Translations under genes and position numbers: made by a program
Source of the DNA: Blastocystis hominis
Lineage: Eukaryota; Sar; Bigyra; Opalinata; Blastocystidae
DNA length: 64,000 nt
Reading direction: 5' to 3'
Assembly (NCBI RefSeq): GCF_000151665.1
Contig: NW_013171816.1
Location: 253,001-317,000, forward strand
Shown: positions 50,101 to 61,966 of the stretch, piece by piece
How the letters are laid out: each line of letters opens with the position of its first letter
How positions within the stretch are numbered: the stretch's first letter is position 1
Notes under the pieces: generated by a model
Seen by the model: only the letters and a program-made list of their open reading frames with translations
Database searches by the model: none
Told to the model about the DNA's origin: nothing

Positions 50101-53100
50101 AATTGATCCATAAGTACCAGCGGGACATTCATTCTTCACTCCGTTCGAGCAATAACTGCCAATTGGACAAATCGTTTGTTCAGATCGATTTGATTCATTG
50201 GATGATTCAGGTCCAGAATAGTATCCTTCACTCACATCGATCGGTGATCCACTTCCTTCAGGACAATATTTATCTACACTTCCACAATCATTTGCAGTTG
50301 AATTTGTAGATCCAGCTAAACAATAATATCCAGCTTCACATAATCCTGAACATTGCTCATTGCTCAATCCTTCAATTGATCCATAAGTACCAGCAGGACA
50401 TTCATTCTTTACTCCATTCACACAATAACTGCCAATTGGACAAATCGTTTGTTCAGATCGATTTGATTCATTCTCAGTTTCAGGTCCAGAATAGTATCCT
50501 TCACTCACATCAATTGGTGATCCACTTCCTTCAGGACAATATTTATCTACACTTCCACAATCATTTGCAGTTGCATTTGTAGATCCAGCTAAACAATAAT
50601 ATCCAGCTTCACATAATCCTGAACATTCACTTGTAGTCAATCCTTCAATTGATCCATAAGTACCAGCAGGACATTCATTCTTTACTCCATTCACACAATA
50701 ACTGCCAATTGGACAAATCGTTTGTTCAGATCGATTTGATTCATTCTCAGATTCAGGTCCAGAATAGTATCCTTCACTCACATCAATTGGTGATCCACTT
50801 CCTTCAGGACAATATTTATCTACACTTCCACAATCATTTGCAGTTGCATTTGTAGATCCAGCTAAACAATAATATCCAGCTTCACATAATCCTGAACATT
50901 GTTCATTGCTCAATCCTTCAATCGATCCATAAGTACCAGCAGGACATTCATTCTTCACTCCATTCACACAATAACTGCCAATTGGACAAATCGTTTGTTC
51001 AGATCGATTTGCTTCATTCTCAGATTCAGGTCCAGAATAATATCCTTCACTCACATCAATCGGTGATCCACTTCCTTCAGGACAATATTTATCTACACTT
51101 CCACAATCATTTGCAGTTGCATTTGTAGATCCAGCTAAACAATAGTATCCAGCTTCACATAATCCTGAACATTGTTCATTGCTCAATCCTTCAATCGATC
51201 CATAAGTACCAGCAGGACATTCATTCTTCACTCCGTTCACACAATAACTGCCAATTGGACAAATCGTTTGTTCAGATCGATTTGCTTCATTCTCAGATTC
51301 AGGTCCAGAATAATATCCTTCACTCACATCAATCGGTGATCCACTTCCTTCAGGACAGTATTTATCTACACTTCCACAATCATTTGCAGTTGCATTTGTA
51401 GATCCAGCTAAACAATAGTATCCAGCTTCACATAATCCTGAACATTCACTTGTAGTCAATCCTTCAATCGATCCATAAGTACCAGCAGGACATTCATTCT
51501 TTACTCCATTCACACAATAACTGCCAATTGGACAAATCGTTTGTTCAGATCGATTTGATTCATTGGATGATTCAGGTCCAGAATAATATCCTTCACTCAC
51601 ATCGATTGGTGATCCACTTCCTTCAGGACAGTATTTATCTACACTTCCACAATCATTTGCAGTTGCATTTGTAGATCCAGCTAAACAATAGTATCCAGCT
51701 TCACATAATCCTGAACATTCACTTGTAGTCAATCCTTCAATTGATCCATAAGTACCAGCAGGACATTCATTCTTCACTCCATTCACACAATAACTGCCAA
51801 TTGGACAAATCGTTTGTTCAGATCGATTTGATTCATTCTCAGATTCAGGTCCAGAATAATATCCTTCACTCACATCGATTGGTGATCCACTTCCTTCAGG
51901 ACAATACTTATTTACACTTCCACAATCATTTGCAGTTGCATTTGTAGATCCAGCTAAACAATAGTATCCAGCTTCACATAATCCTGAACATTGTTCATTG
52001 CTCAATCCTTCAATCGATCCATAAGTACCAGCAGGACATTCATTCTTCACTCCGTTCACACAATAACTGCCAATTGGACAAATCGTTTGTTCAGATCGAT
52101 TTGATTCATTGGATGATTCAGGTCCAGAATAATATCCTTCACTCACATCGATTGGTGATCCACTTCCTTCAGGACAGTATTTATCTACACTTCCACAATC
52201 ATTTGCAGTTGCATTTGTAGATCCAGGTGGACAATAATATCCAGCTTCACATAATCCTGAACATTCACTTGTAGTCAATCCTTCAATCGATCCATAAGTA
52301 CCAGCAGGACATTCATTCTTCACTCCATTCACACAATAACTGCCAATTGGACAAATCGTTTGTTCAGATCGATTTGATTCATTCTCAGATTCAGGTCCAG
52401 AATAATATCCTTCACTCACATCAATTGGTGATCCACTTCCTTCAGGACAATATTTATCTACACTTCCACAATCATTTGCAGTTGCATTTGTAGATCCAGG
52501 TGGACAATAGTATCCAGCTTCACATAATCCTGAACATTGTTCATTGCTCAATCCTTCAATCGATCCATAAGTACCAGCAGGACATTCATTCTTCACTCCA
52601 TTCACACAATAACTGCCAATTGGACAAATCGTTTGTTCAGATCGATTTGCTTCATTCTCAGATTCAGGTCCAGAATAATATCCTTCACTCACATCAATCG
52701 GTGATCCACTTCCTTCAGGACAGTATTTATCTACACTTCCACAATCATTTGCAGTTGCATTTGTAGATCCAGCTAAACAATAGTATCCAGCTTCACATAA
52801 TCCTGAACATTGACTGGTGGTCAATCCTTCAGTTGATCCATAAGTACCAGCAGGACATTCATTCTTCACTCCATTCACACAATAACTGCCAATTGGACAA
52901 ATCGTTTGTTCAGATCGATTTGATTCATTGGATGATTCAGGTCCAGAATAATATCCTTCACTCACATCAATCGGTGATCCACTTCCTTCAGGACAATATT
53001 TATCTACACTTCCACAATCATTTGCAGTTGCATTTGTAGATCCAGGTGGACAATAGTATCCAGCTTCACATAATCCTGAACATTGTTCAGTGCTCAATCC

Positions 53101-56100
53101 TTCAATCGATCCATAAGTACCAGCAGGACATTCATTCTTCACTCCATTCACACAATAACTGCCAATTGGACAAATCGTTTGTTCAGATCGATTTGCTTCA
53201 TTGGATGATTCAGGTCCAGAATAGTATCCTTCACTCACATCAATTGGTGATCCACTTCCTTCAGGACAATATTTATCTACACTTCCACAATCATTTGCAG
53301 TTGAATTTGTAGATCCAGCTAAACAATAATATCCAGCTTCACATAATCCTGAACATTGCTCATTGCTCAATCCTTCAATTGATCCATAAGTACCAGCAGG
53401 ACATTCATTCTTCACTCCGTTCGAGCAATAACTGCCAATTGGACAAATCGTTTGTTCAGATCGATTTGCTTCATTGGATGATTCAGGTCCAGAATAATAT
53501 CCTTCACTCACATCGATCGGTGATCCACTTCCTTCAGGACAATATTTATCTACACTTCCACAATCATTTGCAGTTGAATTTGTAGATCCAGCTAAACAAT
53601 AATATCCAGCTTCACATAATCCTGAACATTGCTCATTGCTCAATCCTTCAATTGATCCATAAGTACCAGCAGGACATTCATTCTTCACTCCATTCACACA
53701 ATAACTGCCAATTGGACAAATCGTTTGTTCAGATCGATTTGATTCATTCTCAGTTTCAGGTCCAGAATAATATCCTTCACTCACATCAATTGGTGATCCA
53801 CTTCCTTCAGGACAATATTTATCTACACTTCCACAATCATTTGCAGTTGCATTTGTAGATCCAGCTAAACAATAATATCCAGCTTCACATAATCCTGAAC
53901 ATTGTTCATTGCTCAATCCTTCAATTGATCCATAAGTACCAGCGGGACATTCATTCTTCACTCCGTTCGAGCAATAACTGCCAATTGGACAAATCGTTTG
54001 TTCAGATCGATTTGATTCATTCTCAGTTTCAGGTCCAGAATAGTATCCTTCACTCACATCAATTGGTGATCCACTTCCTTCAGGACAATATTTATCTACA
54101 CTTCCACAATCATTTGCAGTTGAATTTGTAGATCCAGCTAAACAATAATATCCAGCTTCACATAATCCTGAACATTGCTCATTGCTCAATCCTTCAATCG
54201 ATCCATAAGTACCAGCAGGACATTCATTCTTCACTCCGTTCGAGCAATAACTGCCAATTGGACAAATCGTTTGTTCAGATCGATTTGATTCATTGGATGA
54301 TTCAGGTCCAGAATAATATCCTTCACTCACATCAATTGGTGATCCACTTCCTTCAGGACAATATTTATCTACACTTCCACAATCATTTGCAGTTGCATTT
54401 GTAGATCCAGCTAAACAATAATATCCAGCTTCACATAATCCTGAATATTGCTCATTGCTCAATCCTTCACTTGATCCATAAGTACCAGCGGGACATTCAT
54501 TCTTCACTCCGTTCGAGCAATAACTGCCAATTGGACAAATCGTTTGTTCAGATCGATTTGATTCATTGGATGATTCAGGTCCAGAATAGTATCCTTCACT
54601 CACATCAATTGGTGATCCACTTCCTTCAGGACAATATTTATCTACACTTCCACAATCATTTGCAGTTGAATTTGTAGATCCAGCTAAACAATAATATCCA
54701 GCTTCACATAATCCTGAACATTCACTTGTAGTCAATCCTTCAATTGATCCATAAGTACCAGCGGGACATTCATTCTTCACTCCGTTCGAGCAATAACTGC
54801 CAATTGGACAAATCGTTTGTTCAGATCGATTTGATTCATTGGATGATTCAGGTCCAGAATAATATCCTTCACTCACATCAATTGGTGATCCACTTCCTTC
54901 AGGACAATATTTATCTACACTTCCACAATCATTTGCAGTTGCATTTGTAGATCCAGCTAAACAATAATATCCAGCTTCACATAATCCTGAACATTGCTCA
55001 TTGCTCAATCCTTCACTTGATCCATAAGTACCAGCGGGACATTCATTCTTCACTCCGTTCGAGCAATAACTGCCAATTGGACAAATCGTTTGTTCAGATC
55101 GATTTGATTCATTCTCAGTTTCAGGTCCAGAATAGTATCCTTCACTCACATCAATTGGTGATCCACTTCCTTCAGGACAATATTTATCTACACTTCCACA
55201 ATCATTTGCAGTTGCATTTGTAGATCCAGCTAAACAATAATATCCAGCTTCACATAATCCTGAACATTCACTTGTGATCAATCCTTCACTTGATCCATAA
55301 GTACCAGCGGGACATTCATTCTTCACTCCGTTCGAGCAATAACTGCCAATTGGACAAATTGTTTGTTCAGATCGATTTGCTTCATTGGATGATTCAGGTC
55401 CAGAATAATATCCTTCACTCACATCGATCGGTGATCCACTTCCTTCAGGACAATACTTATCTACACTTCCACAATCATTTGCAGTTGAATTTGTAGATCC
55501 AGGTGGACAATAATATCCAGCTTCACATAATCCTGAACATTGCTCATTGCTCAATCCTTCAATCGATCCATAAGTACCAGCAGGACATTCATTCTTTACT
55601 CCGTTCACACAATAACTGCCAATTGGACAAATCGTTTGTTCAGATCGATTTGATTCATTCTCAGTTTCAGGTCCAGAATAATATCCTTCACTCACATCGA
55701 TCGGTGATCCACTTCCTTCAGGACAATATTTATCTACACTTCCACAATCATTTGCAGTTGAATTTGTAGATCCAGGTGGACAATAATATCCAGCTTCACA
55801 TAATCCTGAACATTGCTCATTGCTCAATCCTTCAATTGATCCATAAGTACCAGCAGGACATTCATTCTTTACTCCGTTCGAGCAATAACTGCCAATTGGA
55901 CAAATCGTTTGTTCAGATCGATTTGATTCATTCTCAGTTTCAGGTCCAGAATAGTATCCTTCACTCACATCAATTGGTGATCCACTTCCTTCAGGACAAT
56001 ATTTATCTACACTTCCACAATCATTTGCAGTTGAATTTGTAGATCCAGCTAAACAATAATATCCAGCTTCACATAATCCTGAACATTGCTCATTGCTCAA

Positions 56101-59063
56101 TCCTTCAATTGATCCATAAGTACCAGCAGGACATTCATTCTTTACTCCATTCACACAATAACTGCCAATTGGACAAATCGTTTGTTCAGATCGATTTGCT
56201 TCATTGGATGATTCAGGTCCAGAATAGTATCCTTCACTCACATCAATTGGTGATCCACTTCCTTCAGGACAATATTTATCTACACTTCCACAATCATTTG
56301 CAGTTGAATTTGTAGATCCAGCTAAACAATAATATCCAGCTTCACATAATCCTGAACATTGCTCATTGCTCAATCCTTCAATTGATCCATAAGTACCAGC
56401 AGGACATTCATTCTTCACTCCGTTCGAGCAATAACTGCCAATTGGACAAATCGTTTGTTCAGATCGATTTGATTCATTCTCAGTTTCAGGTCCAGAATAG
56501 TATCCTTCACTCACATCAATTGGTGATCCACTTCCTTCAGGACAATATTTATCTACACTTCCACAATCATTTGCAGTTGAATTTGTAGATCCAGCTAAAC
56601 AATAATATCCAGCTTCACATAATCCTGAACATTCACTTGTAGTCAATCCTTCAATTGATCCATAAGTACCAGCAGGACATTCATTCTTCACTCCGTTCGA
56701 GCAATAACTGCCAATTGGACAAATCGTTTGTTCAGATCGATTTGCTTCATTGGATGATTCAGGTCCAGAATAATATCCTTCACTCACATCGATCGGTGAT
56801 CCACTTCCTTCAGGACAATATTTATCTACACTTCCACAATCATTTGCAGTTGAATTTGTAGATCCAGCTAAACAATAATATCCAGCTTCACATAATCCTG
56901 AACATTGCTCATTGCTCAATCCTTCAATTGATCCATAAGTACCAGCAGGACATTCATTCTTTACTCCGTTCACACAATAACTGCCAATTGGACAAATCGT
57001 TTGTTCAGATCGATTTGATTCATTCTCAGTTTCAGGTCCAGAATAATATCCTTCACTCACATCAATTGGTGATCCACTTCCTTCAGGACAATATTTATCT
57101 ACACTTCCACAATCATTTGCAGTTGCATTTGTAGATCCAGCTAAACAATAATATCCAGCTTCACATAATCCTGAACATTGCTCAGTGCTCAATCCTTCAA
57201 TTGATCCATAAGTACCAGCAGGACATTCATTCTTCACTCCGTTCGAGCAATAACTGCCAATTGGACAAATCGTTTGTTCAGATCGATTTGATTCATTCTC
57301 AGTTTCAGGTCCAGAATAATATCCTTCACTCACATCGATCGGTGATCCACTTCCTTCAGGACAATATTTATCTACACTTCCACAATCATTTGCAGTTGAA
57401 TTTGTAGATCCAGCTAAACAATAATATCCAGCTTCACATAATCCTGAACATTGCTCATTGCTCAATCCTTCAATTGATCCATAAGTACCAGCAGGACATT
57501 CATTCTTCACTCCGTTCGAGCAATAACTGCCAATTGGACAAATCGTTTGTTCAGATCGATTTGATTCATTCTCAGTTTCAGGTCCAGAATAATATCCTTC
57601 ACTCACATCAATTGGTGATCCACTTCCTTCAGGACAATATTTATCTACACTTCCACAATCATTTGCAGTTGAATTTGTAGATCCAGCTAAACAATAATAT
57701 CCAGCTTCACATAATCCTGAACATTGCTCATTGCTCAATCCTTCAATTGATCCATAAGTACCAGCAGGACATTCATTCTTCACTCCGTTCGAGCAATAAC
57801 TGCCAATTGGACAAATCGTTTGTTCAGATCGATTTGCTTCATTGGATGATTCAGGTCCAGAATAATATCCTTCACTCACATCGATCGGTGATCCACTTCC
57901 TTCAGGACAATATTTATCTACACTTCCACAATCATTTGCAGTTGAATTTGTAGATCCAGCTAAACAATAATATCCAGCTTCACATAATCCTGAACATTGC
58001 TCATTGCTCAATCCTTCAATTGATCCATAAGTACCAGCAGGACATTCATTCTTTACTCCATTCACACAATAACTGCCAATTGGACAAATCGTTTGTTCAG
58101 ATCGATTTGCTTCATTGGATGATTCAGGTCCAGAATAATATCCTTCACTCACATCAATCGGTGATCCACTTCCTTCAGGACAATATTTATCTACACTTCC
58201 ACAATCATTCGCTGTTGCATTTATAGATCCAGGTGGACAATAATATCCAGCTTCACATAATCCTGAACATTGCTCATTGCTCAATCCTTCAATTGATCCA
58301 TAAGTACCAGCGGGACATTTATGTTTAATGCCTAATGTACAGTAGTGTCCTGGTGGACAAATGACTTGTGCTATTTTAGGGAAGGAGTCTTCGGGTATGG
58401 TGTAGTATCCAATAGCAGCCTATTATCAAAATGTATACATTATTGCTGCTTACTATGTTTGCGTCAATACTGCCTTCTGAACAATAGTTCATGGCCACAC
58501 TGGGACATAGTATTTTTTCATCATACAACATTCCTATATTTTGATTACCTTTTTTTTACTTACCACACTTTGGACAGTAGTATCCTTCTGGACATGGACC
58601 TGCGCATTCCGCTGTTGTGTATTGTTCTCCTTCTATACCATAGTATCCTTAGACTTATTATCAAGTTATACATATTACCTCTTTTACATTCTCCTGCACA
58701 CATTTTGGATGTGATAGTATTGCCTACAGTTGCCATCGTATACATGCCATCTTGTGTGAATCCAAACACTCTTGATGAACACTGCTTTTTTACACCATAG
58801 TTACAGAAATGATCTATACACTTATGGTTCTATACCTATTTTACTGGCAGGGCAAGGCTGGTAGTTACCATCTTCATCCACATAGAGATCAAATACGAAC
58901 TAGGATGTTATTAATGCCACTTGCTTACCTCAAACAAAGGATCTCCTTCGTCTACGCTTATGTCTTCATACTTATTTACCTCATCATTATCACACACATA
59001 GTAACTCTCTTGACAAAGCACAATATTTAACAATAATATAATACCTAGTGTTTCAAGGCGCAT
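35192..59063 (-). CDS. giant cell-surface protein: Cys-rich repeats, cadherin, IPT/TIG, multi-TM
   Basis: Single gene of about 23.9 kb and roughly 7,800-7,900 residues. Start ATG 59061-59063, signal peptide MRLETLGIILLLNIVLC. Five short introns (29-34 nt) follow, then an exon of more than 10 kb encoding about 38 Cys-rich 91-residue repeats. A segment with about eight introns (45.9-47.7 kb, two of them U12-type) carries the first cadherin repeats. A second exon of more than 10 kb holds further cadherin repeats (LDYE and DVNEPP motifs; about 17 in all, 40.9-47.6 kb), IPT/TIG domains (GGETITIYGSNFG type, about 37.0-40.9 kb), a Cys-rich segment (36.7-36.95 kb), about nine hydrophobic helices (35.5-36.7 kb) and an acidic tail with EEEQETDEKEEEKEERSEE. 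Likely a Ca2+-dependent adhesion or sensing protein at the plasma membrane (inference). Joins at DVNEPP and DSGIP confirm that the halves are one gene. Confidence 0.85.
46238..46279 (-). other. U12-type AT-AC intron in a cadherin repeat (42 nt)
   Basis: On the minus strand it begins ATATCCTTATTC and ends TTTTCCTTCACTTCAC. It is in frame and stop-free, so it could be overlooked; removal turns LCDISLF...LHSGIPRL into LLVQLCDSGIPRLCS, the normal cadherin DSGIP turn. Confidence 0.75.
46562..46605 (-). other. U12-type AT-AC intron in a cadherin repeat (44 nt)
   Basis: On the minus strand it begins ATATCCTTTATT and ends TTTCTTGACTTCAC, nearly perfect U12 5' and branch signals. Removal gives VFVVD|VNEPPTIV, the canonical inter-cadherin DVNEPP calcium linker, in frame. 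Confidence 0.9.
47760..58320 (-). repeat. 273-bp tandem coding repeat, about 38 copies
   Basis: Each unit encodes 91 residues, for example CPAGTYGSIEGLSNEQCSGL, CEAGYYC, TANDCGSVDKYCPEG, DVSEGYYSGPE, NRSEQTICPIGSYC. The Cys pattern is of the GCC2/GCC3 or ephrin-receptor-like type. Units are almost identical at DNA level and differ at a few biallelic or triallelic spots (SSNEA, SENEA, TENES; LAG or PPG; SNGV or VNGV; SNEQ, TTSE, STEQ). Each also contains N-glycosylation sequons (NRS, NAT or NST). Edge units at 58.3 kb and 47.7 kb are more diverged. Confidence 0.97.
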
Positions 59064-59468
59064 TTCAGAATATATTTGCTCAGATATTTGTGTAATCTAA
59101 CACGTGGTGACTTGCAAGGTATTTGTGAATCTTAATTTGGATTTATTTTCTACCTTTTCTGAATATTATCTGAGTGATCCATGGTAATAATCGTGTTGCA
59201 CACTGTATTTATAAGCGATATGTCATTTTGATCATTGATGTTGTATTTTTTGTATATGAATATATATTTTTGTGACAATATGAAGAGTATATCATAATTT
59301 TTAATGTATCGGCAGAAGTGGACGTGCATTTGTATATTTAATGTGTCTCGGAATAATAAGTGGCTAATATTGTTGTATAGTCCTTACTTATTAGAAATGG
59401 ATAGTGTGAAAATACATTAGACCATGTAAGCTAAATGCTTTGTATGTTTTACGGAACGCAAGGTTTTT
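59064..59468. other. intergenic, AT-rich, probable divergent promoter region
   Basis: About 400 nt between the start of the giant gene and the next plus-strand gene. No repeat, RNA gene or conserved frame seen. Confidence 0.5.
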
Positions 59469-59888
59469 ATGTTGGATTTGACCATTCCTCTCACTGGGGA
59501 TAATTTGCAGTTAATGTATCACTGTCAGTTTTATTATGGGTATTATGTCTGTTTTCATGTCTATATTGTGTATATGGCAGATCTACCGGAAATTACGGCA
59601 GTTGTGTTGATCCCTCATTTTTCTTCGATATGCGTGCTGCTGTCACAGATCCTATATCGTAATTCACCGTACTTATTAAAACACCGATTTGTGGTCATTT
59701 TGATTTCCTTCATATTTAGCAGATTTTTGTGTATTGCTTTAAATCTACGAGTCCTTGTATATTATCCTGATAACCTTACTAATCTCATTAACTCTTCATG
59801 TGGCAAGTATCTCTATTTTTGTTTGCATTCACTAATATTGTGTATTGCTGTTGTGTTGATTCTAACAAATTTTTGTTTGGTTGTGTAG
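59469..59888 (+). CDS. putative multi-pass membrane protein, possibly TLC-domain
   Basis: A 139-codon frame (MLDLTIPLTGDNLQ) with four or five hydrophobic helices rich in Tyr, Phe and Ile. The stretch ITAVVLIPHFSSICVLLSQILYRNSPYLL, then HRFVVILISFIFSRFLCIALNLR, faintly resembles TLC-domain proteins (TLCD4-like), where a His helix precedes an N-x-R-W-type loop and an FxxxR helix. The start is unproven, and there may be upstream exons. Low-complexity hydrophobic composition in AT-rich DNA makes a chance frame possible. Confidence 0.3.
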   Translation: MLDLTIPLTGDNLQLMYHCQFYYGYYVCFHVYIVYMADLPEITAVVLIPHFSSICVLLSQILYRNSPYLLKHRFVVILISFIFSRFLCIALNLRVLVYYPDNLTNLINSSCGKYLYFCLHSLILCIAVVLILTNFCLVV

Positions 59889-60119
59889 TTTGCTTTTCAT
59901 AATTTGAGCCAATTACTGTACGTTTCCCCCAAGGTGGAAACTTTGCCTTCTGTTTTGTAACTCCTCTGTTACTACTCTTTATCTCATTGAAATTGGAAAA
60001 CTTTGTATCATTTCTCCTGTTTATTACCAATTTTCTTTATAAGGTATGTTTGATTTGTTATATGATATTCTGTTTGAATGTTGTTTGACATTTCCTAGTA
60101 ATCGGGTTTTACATATCAA

Positions 60120-60753
60120 ATGTTAATTGTTTCTGACGATTCTACGACTTCTCCTAATTTTTCTTCTTCTTCTTTATCACACGAGCCTGATTCAGTGTCA
60201 TCCTTGGGAAGCAAGAGTTGCAAACTCTGTCGAAAGCAGTTGCCAAACGAGCACTTTCACAACCCTAAGAACACAAAATTGTTTTCTGTTTGCGACATTT
60301 GCAGAAAAAAGAAGCGTGATAAGTATTGGCGTAGGTATCGTTGCTTGTGCGTTATTTCTAGGGAATAAGGAACTCCTCCAACAAACTGTCATGGATACTA
60401 GAATGACTTCAAGAAGTCGTCGAGTCCGTCTGCGAAAAGATTCCACAGCATCTTCTGATGCCAAATCAAGGGGGCGTACCACAGCCTTAACCGATTCTTC
60501 TGATACGCTTTCTTCGCAGTCCCAATTTTCGGAGACTGTTTCTGTACCACCACCACAAAAGGATGTAAACTACCTTAACTCCTTTCCCCGCTCTCCGGGT
60601 CGATTAATCATTGTACCTCCAGAGGTTTACACATTCATTCGCATTTACTACAACAATCCAGATTATCTTCGCGCTTGCTTAGGGGATGAATATTGGGCTG
60701 CATTGTGTACACCCAACGCACTGGCTGCAGTGGATGGAAAGAACGTTTTTTGA
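60120..60753 (+). CDS. small C4 zinc-binding protein, Stc1-like
   Basis: Starts at ATG 60120 (MLIVSDDSTTSPNF). After a Ser-rich leader comes CKLCRKQLPNEHFHNPKN, then VCDICRKKKRDKYW. Two CxxC pairs 24 residues apart, with a Leu-Pro-x-x-x-Phe core, resemble the Stc1/LIM-like zinc ribbon found in many small eukaryotic proteins. A 31-nt intron (GTAGGT...TTCTAG) joins KYW to RNKELLQQTVMDTRM. The rest is basic and Ser/Thr-rich, ending with RLIIVPPEVYTFIRIYYNNP and DYLRACLGDEYWAALC. About 200 residues, encoded TGA 60751-60753, TGTTTGTT 35 nt later. A nucleic-acid or protein-binding adaptor is likely; function unknown. Confidence 0.6.
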
Positions 60754-60787
60754 TGAGAATTGTTCTATTTTGTGTTGGATCTGTTGG

Positions 60788-60795
60788 TGTTTGTT
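60788..60795 (+). terminator. polyadenylation motif TGTTTGTT of the zinc-binding gene
   Basis: Exact motif 35 nt after the encoded TGA. Confidence 0.5.
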
Positions 60796-61025
60796 TTAGA
60801 CAGTTTCTCTACCCGTGGTGTCATTTTGGATGCGATTCTAGGCTATGCGCAACCTGAGAGATTGACAAAGGAATGAAGGTGTTGAAAATAGCACCACGAC
60901 CGTTCCATATGTAAAAGGTGATTTCATTTCAACTAGTTAATACCCATTCTAGGCCAGTGTAGTAGTTGCCCCTCTCTCTCATTGTTATAACATGTGTAGT
61001 TTGTATATCACATTTTGAAGCTATT

Positions 61026-61712
61026 CCACCATGAACATTATTTGTTTGACCGCTGGATTGTGATCTTTACACTCTTCTTATTTAGAATAGAATCCTTTGG
61101 CTTTTCCTTTATATTGCGCACTGTAGACTCATGCCCTCGTAATTATCTATGGAATTGTCGATTTATGTTAATTTGGAGTTATATTAGTTATTCGTCTGTT
61201 TTGCCTTGTATACTATTATTTGGCAGGTTCTCCTTACCAAATATCTCACGATCCCTCGTTTTCTTTTTTAACGTATTTTGTGTTTTCTGGTGTTGGATGG
61301 ATAGCATTTTACCTGCAATCTTTGTTGCATACTCACAATAACAAAACGCCATAGTTAGATTCGATCTCACCCTCGTTACACAAGTACATTATTGGCCAAT
61401 GCTTTTTTCTTGTTTCTAAATGGATGAAACAACGAGAAAGAGACGGAACGCAGGATGCGAATAGGATTACGTCGATAATAGCTACCAACCGTGTTGTTGG
61501 TGGAGAAATGCACAAATATCGTTTAACTTTCCCAAATCTATCTATTACCTGTTCTTTGCAGTAATTCAGGTTTGTCGACACTGATCCATATTCAGTTCCG
61601 ATCTGATAATCTCAAGGATCCACTAGTTGTCTACTTTCCTTCACTTATTTTCATTCCCATCCTCAATACGATGGATGAGCCATCACAAATCTTCGACCTC
61701 TTGATTGTGTAA
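61026..61712 (+). CDS. unresolved multi-exon coding region, membrane segments
   Basis: Coding signal without a complete model. A hydrophobic part (FILRTVDSCPRNYLWNCRF, SYISYSSVLPCILLF) and SFSFLTYFVFSGVGWIAFYL are open in different frames at 61050-61330. A 31-nt intron (GTTGCA...CCATAG) leads to LDSISPSLHKYIIGQCFFLV and KQRERDGTQDANRITSII. A further frame reads NLKDPLVVYFPSLIFIPIL to TAA 61710-61712. The introns link parts of this on the plus strand, but I could not join all pieces or name a family. Boundaries are approximate and more than one gene may be present. Confidence 0.35.
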
Positions 61713-61966
61713 GTGTGTTTTCCAAAAGGAGAACGACGTGCCCTTTCGTTTTCATTCACTAATACCTTTTTTATATGGGTGATTAAAGAAATCGCTTACC
61801 ACTGGTTCTTTTTTTATAAAAATTGGAGGCCTGTAGCTACTCTTCCATGTTCATCGTGGTTGTGAGTGTAAAACGTTGTTTACTTGGATCGAAGAATAAT
61901 AGTGGTTGAATGGATATTCCATGGTTCATAACTTATTCTTTTTGTTGTCGCAGTTTTGTGTTTACC

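Noticed and set aside
47919-58226. Dozens of 68-88-codon plus-strand frames repeating every 273 bp across the Cys-rich array
   Set aside because: They are antisense shadows of one repeat unit: same phase in each copy, His/Ile/Gln-rich nonsense, no introns or end motifs. The minus-strand frame is open over more than 10 kb.
47760-58320. CRISPR-like or satellite array
   Set aside because: The period is 273 bp with no unique spacers, and the sequence is translated with conserved cysteines; it is a coding tandem repeat.
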